Part shown: positions 40,891 through 49,100 of the stretch, piece after piece
Layout: each line of letters begins with the position of its first letter
Numbering within the stretch: position 1 is the first letter of the stretch
Source: Paracnuella aquatica
GTDB lineage: Bacteria > Bacteroidota > Bacteroidia > Chitinophagales > Chitinophagaceae
Assembly (NCBI RefSeq): GCF_003332885.2
Contig: NZ_QOWJ01000001.1
Coordinates: 930,001 to 994,000, forward strand
DNA length: 64,000 bases
Direction of reading: 5' to 3'
Program-made: the position numbers and the translations under genes
The notes under the pieces: generated by a model
What the model saw: the letters and a program-made list of their open reading frames with translations, nothing else
Told to the model about the DNA's origin: nothing
Databases searched by the model: none

Positions 40891-42132
40891 TTAATATTTC
40901 TCAATCATCTCCAGCGTTTGTTGCTCTATTTGGTCCTGGCTGGCGTTGAACGCTATTTTTTTACTGCCTAACAATAAAATACTCAAACCGGCAACGCAGC
41001 AAAACGCCATCGTGCCCGCCATGGGCACAGCGGTGGCGTTGAACATCAATCCCACCATTGCCGATGCAATGGCGCCCAACACCATCTGGATAGCTCCCAA
41101 CAACGCCGATGCGCTGCCGGCGTTTTGCTTGAATGGCGCCATAGCCAGCGCTGCACAATTGGGAAATGTAAATCCCTGGCAACTGAGAAAAAGAAAAATC
41201 AGGACAATGGTGCCCACCAGCCCAATGGTGCCGGTTACCACACCCACCAACAGCGAAATACCCACTGCAGATTGCACCATCAGCACGGTGCGCAGTATTT
41301 GTGCGCTGGTAAAATATTTAAGGAACAGGTTGTTCAACTGACTGCTGCCAATGAGGCCGGCTGCAACCAGCGCAAAGATCAGCCCGTAATCTTGCTCGCT
41401 TACACCGTACAGTTCCATAAAAACAAACGGCGAACCCGCGATGTACGCAAACAAGCCCGCCGATGCAATGGCGCCGGCAAATGCATAGGTGTTGAACTGC
41501 GGCTTTTTCAGTACCTCGCCATAGCTGCGCAGAATGGAACCCGGTCGTAGCGAGTAAGCTGGATTGGGGCCGCGGCTTTCGGGCAGCCACCGGATCACCG
41601 CAATCAAGATTAAAGCGGCGATCACGGCCAGCACCACAAACACTTCCTGCCAGCCAAAATGGGCCACGACGTAACTGCCCACCGTTGGTGCCAGTATGGG
41701 CGAAACACCCAGGATGAGGATGAGCATCGAAAATACTCGGGCACTCTGCTCCACCGGAAACACATCGCGAACAATAGCGTTGGGCGCCACCATGCCTACA
41801 CAGCCGCCTAAGGCCTGCAGGAACCGGAACACGATCAACGCCTCCACCGATTGCGACAGCGAACAGCCAACTGAGGCGACTATATAAATGCCCAACCCGA
41901 TGCATAGCGGCAGTTTGCGGCCGAAGCGGTCGAGCAGCGGCCCGCAGAGCAGCTGGCCCAGACAAACGCCAACAAAAAAAGAAGAAAGCGAATAAGCTAC
42001 CCGCTCTACAGTGGTGCCGAGGTTAGTGGCGATTGCCGGAAAGCCCGGCAGGTACATATCGATGGAAAATGGTCCTATTGCAGATAGCATCCCAAGTATC
42101 AGGATGAGTACAGAACGGTTGTGTTGTTTCAT
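40891..42132 (-). CDS. MFS multidrug exporter, Bcr/CflA family
   Basis: 413 residues from the ATG at 42132; upstream in-frame starts at 42159 and 42204 exist but the family N terminus (charged residues, then ILILGMLSAIGPFSIDMYLPGFP) fits 42132. Twelve hydrophobic segments are visible. Diagnostic features are SIDMYLP in helix 1 and the loop LLDRFGRK between helices 2 and 3. Bcr/CflA proteins export drugs or small metabolites from the cytoplasm by proton antiport. It lies outside the glycan locus by function, convergent with the sensor gene. Substrate unknown. Confidence 0.9.
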   Translation of the reverse strand: MKQHNRSVLILILGMLSAIGPFSIDMYLPGFPAIATNLGTTVERVAYSLSSFFVGVCLGQLLCGPLLDRFGRKLPLCIGLGIYIVASVGCSLSQSVEALIVFRFLQALGGCVGMVAPNAIVRDVFPVEQSARVFSMLILILGVSPILAPTVGSYVVAHFGWQEVFVVLAVIAALILIAVIRWLPESRGPNPAYSLRPGSILRSYGEVLKKPQFNTYAFAGAIASAGLFAYIAGSPFVFMELYGVSEQDYGLIFALVAAGLIGSSQLNNLFLKYFTSAQILRTVLMVQSAVGISLLVGVVTGTIGLVGTIVLIFLFLSCQGFTFPNCAALAMAPFKQNAGSASALLGAIQMVLGAIASAMVGLMFNATAVPMAGTMAFCCVAGLSILLLGSKKIAFNASQDQIEQQTLEMIEKY

Positions 42133-42471
42133 TGGTTGTGCGGGTTTCAATGCACCCATTTGCTGCGCAAAACTGCCGCATATGCAGTTCAAAACAATCA
42201 CCAATTTGTAATACCGCTAAAAATAGCCGCGGCGGTCCAGAAAAATATAGCGGAATATACAACTCGACTGTTTCCATCCGTAACTGCTGCTACGCCTGTA
42301 ATATGGTAAAACACTACCATGCAAGCGGACCACGAAAAATGGAAAATTTTCGTTTTTTAACCTGAGGTTCTCATTAGATTAACGACTTTTGCGGCTTGAA
42401 GCCAATTGGGTCGCCGACCCGCCCAACGATGGGCATTATTGGCTTGTTAATTGCTTAGTTCAACTTTTCTT
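42133..42471. other. Divergent intergenic region between MFS and desaturase genes
   Basis: No gene seen. A hairpin ACGAAAA/TTTTCGT (42332-42353) followed by TTTTT resembles a terminator on the plus strand although no plus-strand gene precedes it; it could be a leader attenuator of the desaturase. A GACTTTTG box lies at about 42390, a poor match to a -7 element. Confidence 0.4.
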
Positions 42472-43221
42472 ATGGTTTTTGTTATCGTATTTTTTATTGC
42501 CCACTGGTACCTATCGCTTTTTTCCCAAACATTTTTTCAGCACCGGTATGCAGCCCATAGGGCCTTTACTATGACTAAAGGCTGGGAACGCTTTTTCTTT
42601 TTCTTTGCGTGGCTTACGCAAGGCTCATCTTATTTGAGCCCACGTGCCTACGGCATTATGCACCGCATGCACCATGCTTACACCGATACGGAGTTGGATC
42701 CCCACTCTCCTGCTTACGATAAAAATATTTTCGCCATGATGTGGCGCACCAAAAATATCTACTCCGATATTTTGAGTGAAAAAACAAAAGTGGAGCCACG
42801 TTTTACCAAGAACGTACCCACCTGGAAATCGTTCGACATTTTTGCCAGCAGCTGGCCGTCGCGGGTTTTTTGGATTGGCGTATACGTAGCGCTTTACCTG
42901 CTGTTTGCGCCATCTGCATGGTTCCTGCTACTTGTGCCCGTTCATGCTGTAATGGGCCCGTTGCACGGTGTGATCATCAACTGGTATGCGCATAAATATG
43001 GCGAGGTAAATTTTGAAACAGACAACACGTCGAAAAACCTGTTCAAGCTTGATTGGCTGATGTTTGGCGAAGGCTACCACAACAATCACCATGTGCATCC
43101 AAGCCGCAGCAATTTTGCGGTGGAGAAAGGTGAGTTTGACCTGTGCTACCCGATCATTAAAGTGTTGGCAAAACTTAATATCATTCGGATGAATACGGCG
43201 CCGGCTTTGGCTGCGCATTGA
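42472..43221 (+). CDS. Acyl-CoA / acyl-lipid delta-9-type desaturase
   Basis: 249 residues from the ATG at 42472; the frame is open seven codons upstream to a TTG, less likely. An integral membrane di-iron desaturase with three histidine boxes: HRYAAH (24-29), HRMHH, and HNNHH near the C terminus. Hydrophobic segments lie at about 2-16, 40-58 and 115-150. It introduces a double bond into acyl chains and adjusts membrane fluidity. It stands alone between the MFS gene and a strong terminator. Family call is firm; regiospecificity is assumed from similarity to the delta-9 group. Confidence 0.92.
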   Translation: MVFVIVFFIAHWYLSLFSQTFFQHRYAAHRAFTMTKGWERFFFFFAWLTQGSSYLSPRAYGIMHRMHHAYTDTELDPHSPAYDKNIFAMMWRTKNIYSDILSEKTKVEPRFTKNVPTWKSFDIFASSWPSRVFWIGVYVALYLLFAPSAWFLLLVPVHAVMGPLHGVIINWYAHKYGEVNFETDNTSKNLFKLDWLMFGEGYHNNHHVHPSRSNFAVEKGEFDLCYPIIKVLAKLNIIRMNTAPALAAH

Positions 43222-43239
43222 TGATATTTTATATCATTG

Positions 43240-43270
43240 AAAATGCCGGGCAATAACTGTCCGGCATTTT
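43240..43270. terminator. Strong terminator after the desaturase
   Basis: Stem AAAATGCCGG/CCGGCATTTT with an 11-base loop and T residues continuing on the plus strand; A/T symmetry makes it usable for the convergent dipeptidase gene also. Confidence 0.8.
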
Positions 43271-43297
43271 TTATATGCAAAACAATTAGGGGCTTAA

Positions 43298-44374
43298 TTA
43301 AATATCCTTCCATGCATCCTGTAAAAACCGCAACCAATTTCCATGCATTACCAGTTCGATATCAGCATCTGAAAAACCTCGTTTCGATAAAAGCGCAGGC
43401 AGTTTTTGCAGGTCGCTGATCGTTTCCAAATCATAAGGACATTGCTCCCGGCCAAACGCACCATCCAGGTCGGAGCCAATGCCCACATGCCGCGCATTTC
43501 CTGCCAATTGGCAAATATGATCCAGGTGATCGACCGCCACTTCCAGGTTGCAGCCCATCCCATTTGGCGTTGACTTACCCCGCTCCCAGTTGGGCACCAT
43601 CATCCACGCATCCAGTGCACCGCCAATAACGCTGCCTCTTTCAATCAGGGCTTTCATCATATCGTTGCTGAATTGCCGGTTGTGAGGCACCAGCTCCCGC
43701 ACATTATTATGGCTGGCCCATACAGGCCCGTTGAAATGATCCAGGGCCTGCCAAAATGCATCGTCGCACAGGTGCGTTGCATCCAAAATCAAATGGAGCC
43801 GATCCATTTCGCGAAGCAGCTCCAGGCCGACAGCCCCCATTTTACCGGATGCATCGGTACCGTTGGCATAACGGCCAGGACCATAATGTGCGGGGCCCAC
43901 TGCACGCAAACCATATCGCCATGCACGCTCTAGGTGTTGCACTGTTACCATCGAGTCGGCACCTTCAAGGCTTAAAATATAGCCTACCGGTAAATTTTCG
44001 GTTGTGGATGCCTGTTGCCACAACTGCAAGTGACATTTCAACGATGTGAGGTCAACAATCTGCACCATTTCACCCCGTTCTTCCATGGCTTTATACCAGG
44101 CCAGTTGTCCTTGCGTTTGCGCCCATGCCTGCTCGGCCGAATGCCAACCTGGAAGCTTATTCTCAGGAGCAACATAACGTGCAATTTGCGTAGCCACCAC
44201 CAGTCCGATCTTGCCTTTGCGCAGTTCAGGCAATGATACCACAGCCCTCCCCCGGTCGGGTTTATCGGTCAGGTAACCCTCACGGCTATTGATCTGCGCT
44301 ACCGGCTGCGTGAGGTCGCGGTTCCATTCCAGCGCATTCATGGCAAGGTCGAGATGGGCATCGATGATAAACAT
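43298..44374 (-). CDS. Membrane-dipeptidase-type zinc peptidase (M19)
   Basis: 358 residues, no signal peptide, so cytoplasmic. M19 barrel with metal ligands: HLD near the N terminus (IDAHLDLAM), bridging Glu in LSLEGAD, His in DATHL, His in ASHNN, and Asp in GSDLDG. M19 enzymes cleave dipeptides, often with D-residues at the C-terminal position. It is second in a probable operon, 68 bases after the RidA-family gene, a pairing compatible with amino-acid turnover. Family is firm; natural substrate is unknown. Confidence 0.9.
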   Translation of the reverse strand: MFIIDAHLDLAMNALEWNRDLTQPVAQINSREGYLTDKPDRGRAVVSLPELRKGKIGLVVATQIARYVAPENKLPGWHSAEQAWAQTQGQLAWYKAMEERGEMVQIVDLTSLKCHLQLWQQASTTENLPVGYILSLEGADSMVTVQHLERAWRYGLRAVGPAHYGPGRYANGTDASGKMGAVGLELLREMDRLHLILDATHLCDDAFWQALDHFNGPVWASHNNVRELVPHNRQFSNDMMKALIERGSVIGGALDAWMMVPNWERGKSTPNGMGCNLEVAVDHLDHICQLAGNARHVGIGSDLDGAFGREQCPYDLETISDLQKLPALLSKRGFSDADIELVMHGNWLRFLQDAWKDI

Positions 44375-44442
44375 GTGGCGGCTGGGTGGGAGTTGCGAAT
44401 GAGAAATGTATGTTTAAGGAAAACCTCATGATTGCTGAAGCA

Positions 44443-44916
44443 TTATGCTTCCTCATGCAACTCAAACAAGGCTTCTATTTCTACAGGGATATTATCGGGC
44501 AGCGATCCAAAACCCACGGCACTGCGTACACCAATGCCGTTTTCGGTGCCCCAAATTTCGGCAAATAACTCGCTGCAGCCATTGATGACAAAAGGATGCT
44601 TTTCAAACTCGGGCACACAGTTGACCATGCCCAAAACTTTGATCACTCTTTTTACCCGATCGAGGCTGCCCAGTTGCTGGCGGATAGTGGCAAGAATAGC
44701 AAGGCCTACCTGGCGGGCGGCTAGTTTGCCTGCTGCTGCATCCATGTCTTTGCCAATGCGCCCAATGATTAGCGAGCCGTCATTTTGCACCGTGCCGTGC
44801 CCGGAAACATACAGGTACTTTCCATCAATCAAACAGGGCTTATACACACCTAGTGGTTTGGGTGGCGGGGGCAGTTCAAGCCCTAATTCTTGTAATGCTG
44901 CTTCGGCTGATTGCAT
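44443..44916 (-). CDS. RidA (YjgF/YER057c/UK114) family protein
   Basis: 157 residues from the ATG at 44916 (MQSAEAALQ); the frame is open to 44961, but the extra 15 residues look like leader sequence. This is the longer RidA branch of about 155 residues, with VSGHGTVQNDG, a helix AARQVGLAILATIRQQLGSL, and the C-terminal RSAVGFGSLPDNIPVEIEA. The usual catalytic Arg of RidA proper is in IGVRSAVG. RidA proteins hydrolyse reactive enamine/imine intermediates from amino acid metabolism; the long branch is less studied. Located upstream of the M19 dipeptidase in the same direction. Confidence 0.88.
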   Translation of the reverse strand: MQSAEAALQELGLELPPPPKPLGVYKPCLIDGKYLYVSGHGTVQNDGSLIIGRIGKDMDAAAGKLAARQVGLAILATIRQQLGSLDRVKRVIKVLGMVNCVPEFEKHPFVINGCSELFAEIWGTENGIGVRSAVGFGSLPDNIPVEIEALFELHEEA

Positions 44917-45069
44917 GCGATGTATTGTTTGTGCAAGTGTACGCTTTAAACGGATAAGCAATTACGTACGTATCAATTTAGTGTTCGTTTATATAACCAA
45001 GTATCCTTCAGGATCCAAACTTTCAACGTGTTTCCTGACTAATTTTAAGGCAACTTCAATCTACAGCGC

Positions 45070-45633
45070 ATGTTCACCATTGCCATCATTTCCGCCAGCA
45101 TCCGCACCGGGCGCCAAAGCCACCGGGTTTCGCTTTTCTTCCAAAACATGATCAACCAAAGTGGAAAGGCTACTGCGCAAATGCTTGACCTTGCAGCATA
45201 CAATTTTCCGCTTTTTGAAGAACGCCTGAGCCACATGCAACAACCGCCAGAAGCTGCGGTGGATTTTGCTGCAAAAATTAAAGCTGCGGACGGCATCGTC
45301 ATCGTAACGCCGGAGTACAACGGCGGCTACCCCGCCAGCCTGAAAAACGCCATCGACTTACTTTACCCAGAATGGAAACGCAAACCCGTTGCGCTTGCAG
45401 CGGTTTCCAACGGGCAATTTGGCGGCAGCCAGGTGCTCACCAGCCTGGTATTTACATTGGTAAAAATGGGCGCCACGCTGGTGCCCAACATGTACCGGGC
45501 CGGTGATGTGCAGGATGCATACGATGAGACGGGTAACAACACCAATCCTAAAGCGCAAAAAGCTGCACAGACTTTCTTGGATGAACTTACTTGGTACATG
45601 GAAGCAAAAAAGCGGATGGAAACAAATGTGTGA
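45070..45633 (+). CDS. NADPH-dependent FMN reductase / azoreductase-like flavoprotein
   Basis: 187 residues, cytoplasmic flavodoxin-like fold. N-terminal phosphate loop region ISASIRTGRQSHRV and the flavin-contact motif TPEYNGGYPASLKNAIDLL are typical of the SsuE/ChrR/YieF group. It reduces FMN or quinones with NADPH. It is divergent from the RidA-dipeptidase pair across about 150 bases. Specific substrate not readable. Confidence 0.9.
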   Translation: MFTIAIISASIRTGRQSHRVSLFFQNMINQSGKATAQMLDLAAYNFPLFEERLSHMQQPPEAAVDFAAKIKAADGIVIVTPEYNGGYPASLKNAIDLLYPEWKRKPVALAAVSNGQFGGSQVLTSLVFTLVKMGATLVPNMYRAGDVQDAYDETGNNTNPKAQKAAQTFLDELTWYMEAKKRMETNV

Positions 45634-46150
45634 CAGGTTCAATGCGTTTCGAACATCGCGGTAAATGCTAATTACGCCATTTTTGTCGCACTGAAAAACA
45701 ATAAACAGCGCAACTATGTTTTGCCCCTTTTACCGAATAAAGATTCAGCGTTGCATGATTTGAAAGCCAGTACTTCTTTAAGCAAAAAGGCCCAACTATA
45801 TCAGTTCAAACCCTCTTTTTAATAACGCAATACTTGTTGTGCCATCAATCTTATTGCAATAATTAATGACAGCATTTTTGCGCACCAGCGGAGTAAAACT
45901 ACGTTAGAAAGCAGCCGCTCCTCTAATTTACGGTTATGCCTGACGTTGAGATGATGAAACAAACACGGCAGCAGCAAACCTTCTACCAGCAAGGCTTTAT
46001 CAAAGCTATATAACAGTTGTTTCGCATTTATAAACGAGGAAGCGCTACACCATGCCTATTCGAATGAGATTTTTTTACTATAAAGTATTGCATCCCTAAC
46101 ATACACATTGTAGTTTGTCAGGCGTATTCCCCTCACCTAACCTACACGGT
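45634..46150. other. Intergenic region before the giant gene pair
   Basis: About 517 bases, AT-rich, without a credible gene on either strand (only tiny frames such as 25 codons at about 45935). It probably contains the promoter and regulatory sites of the giant pair. Confidence 0.5.
46088..46117 (+). promoter_or_regulatory. Possible promoter of the giant gene pair
   Basis: TTG at 46088-46090, a 20-base spacer and TAGTTTG at 46111-46117 approximate the Bacteroidota promoter (-7 box one base short). It would place transcription start about 30 bases before the ATG at 46151. Confidence 0.3.
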
Positions 46151-49100
46151 ATGCCTGCTCCAACCATCCCGGCCCACCTGGCCGCGCTTACTTCCCATTT
46201 CCATATTTCCAGCGCCGAACGGCAAAAATCGCTGGAAGAGTTGCAACAAATGCTGGCCCGCACACTGACGAACCTCGACCCCGACGACATCATCAGCCAA
46301 CAATATATGCTGGAAACCAGCGACCTTTTCAAACAGGGCGATGAGGCTGCCATTGGTGAAACCGCAACGAGCAATACCGAAGATGAGGAAGACCAATTCC
46401 AGGTATTTGTACGAACGCTTCCGGTGCGCACCACCCAACTGGCCGGCGGCACGCCAAAAGCAGCGGCCGGATCACGGGTGGTTACCCGCGGGCCTTTTAT
46501 TGATAAGGTTACCGGCCGGCAGGTGTTTTTCGATGTGGCGCAGGTAAAAAAGCTCATTGCACTACACGTGGCAGGCCAGCCCGAACCGGTGATCCTGTTC
46601 AATGCAGGCTTTCCCATCCGCCGGTTGCCCGGCCGCCTGCCGATACAGCCGCCTGAAATTACCCGTAATTATAAAGTGGTGCCCGAAACTGTATGGGTGC
46701 TGGCACGCCTGTTCGACAATGCCGCACCTGCCAATTATTACGCAGGCCTGCGGGTTACCGGCGGCACCATTGTGCTCAATGCCGACCCAACCATCGTGGC
46801 GGGCAAACTAACGGTAACTGCAGCAACCACTGTTGTGTGCGACCTTACGTTGGAGCAAAAAGAAATCACAGATGGTGATGCATCATCGCCCTACGGACAA
46901 GATGCCCGGAATGCATCGTATGATTTGCCCAAAAGTTTTGGCTTCCAGTTTCAAAACCTGGTTAAAAAAATCAATGCAGTTGGCGAAAGCAAATGGAAGG
47001 TATACGGCAGCGAAAACAGCTTTACTTACAGCGGCAACCAGGCCAGTGTGTATAATCCGTTAATCGGGCGGTTAGCCATCCCCGTTAGTTGCGGCGATCC
47101 TGAGTTTACCATTAAAGAAAATGTGTCGCCATTTTGTACCCTTAGCGGCACTGCACAAATCGGCGCCAGCTGGTGGGGCATACCGGTGGCAAAAATAAAC
47201 CCTGCGGCGCCCACCGAAGCCGATGGCAACGGCGCCATGGTAGTACAATGCAATGCAGGCCTTGCGGCGCAATGGAAAGGTTTGCAAAACCAGCAGCTGC
47301 GGCTTTCGGCGCCCTTTATCATTGGCGAGCCGGGCCGCATCGGCATCACCGAATTTGTCGCCAACGGCACCGGCGCACAACAGGAAATAAAAATGTGGCA
47401 GGACAAGGTAAACCCGTTTGGCAGCACGCTGCATTTAGCATGTACCACAAACAGCAATTTCATTTTCAATACGCAGGCAAAAGGCGACGAACTAATGGCT
47501 TGCAAATGCAACGCAGAACTCAACGCCGACCGGCCCGTGAAAGTGGACGGACAGGGCATGCTGGTAAAAACGAAGGGCAGCCTGCTGATGATTGGCATGA
47601 GCAAACACAAGCGGTCGCTGAACCTGGGCGATGAAAACATTTTGTGGGACAACAAACTGCCGTCGGATAAAATGCCGAAAGTGCGGCCCATTGCGCTGGC
47701 CATGCACAATGCACTGTTCACCGTCACGCCGCCCAATGGCCTGGTGTTGTTCAGCGAGGTGGATGAAGCCATCACCACTATGCACCTGGGCCGCATGTTC
47801 CTGCATTTTGGGTTGTTTAGTTATCTGCCTACCCTCCCAGACCCGTACGCTGCTAACCTGGGTGTTTTGGAAAACCAGTTCAACGACCGCGGCAATAACA
47901 TAACCGGCGCACCTGCCAACGGCCCGCGCAGCAGCCGCGTATCAGCCTGGTTGATTGGTCTGGTGCAGTGGGAACAAAAGCCAGAAGTGCCGGATAAAGT
48001 GGGTGTGAGTTTTCATTTTGCACCGTTGCAAAAGCCGCTCGAGATTGAAAAAGACCGGGGCGCTAAGCCAGGTACACCGGTTACAGACAATAATCCCAAC
48101 AGACCATTTTTGCCAACACTGGGCACGGAAAAACTTGTCGATTTGCCCGATAACGTATTGATGCAACCCAGGGACGGAACGATGCGGGCAGCTGCGGTAC
48201 GCAACGATTTTTTTGCGCTGCGCATGGATGATTTTGCCCTGCTCGACGTGAGCAGCAAAGCCAACCAGATGGGTGTGGCGTTTTCGTTTACCAACAATGT
48301 GTTGCAGCAGGTAGTAGCCCGCAAGTACGACATCAACATTAAAAACGAAGGCGATGTGCAGGTGTTTCCCATCCAGGTAAGTGGCCTCGATGTGGTGGCG
48401 CCTGGCCGGCAGGTGCAGGCGTTTACAGTGCCGCAAATAAGCTGGGAGCCGGTGCTCAATACCACGCCACCGCAATGCCTGCCCGGTGCACAAATTCCCG
48501 ACCCGAATAATCCAGATACGCTCATTCCCGCCAGCCCGCCCTTTGACCCACCCCTTGGCTGGAACTTTTACCAGAACGATGGACTCGCCACCCGCATCGG
48601 CAACCTCAGTAAAAAGCCGGTGGCGCTGTCACCAATACCCATGGCGAAGTACCTGGTGCATACTTTTCAAAGCGGCGACGATGGTAAAACCTACGCTTGG
48701 TTCAACCTGCCGTTTGGCATGGTGGCCCTGAGTTTTTTAAACAGCAACAAGCCGCAGGGAAAAGGCGAGTACATCGAAAACATCGCACCGGTTTGGGACT
48801 ATATTGTTGGCGGCATTCAATTGGAACTATCCGGTGGCATCAGTGTCAATCCCGGCGATGGACGCCTGTTTGAAGGGTTTACTTTTCAACTGCACAACAT
48901 CAACGATGCAGCGGGTGTTGGCGCACAATACAGCAACCTGGCGCACAGCCCGGATATTATTTTCAACGGCGAATTTTCGCAATCGGTAGACATGCCGCCG
49001 GGCCGGCCGGCAGTGCCGTTGGAGCGCATCGGCATCAGTGGTTACGGCGCCAGCACATTTAGCAATTGGGAAAATAAGGACGCCCTTTTTGCGCAAACCA

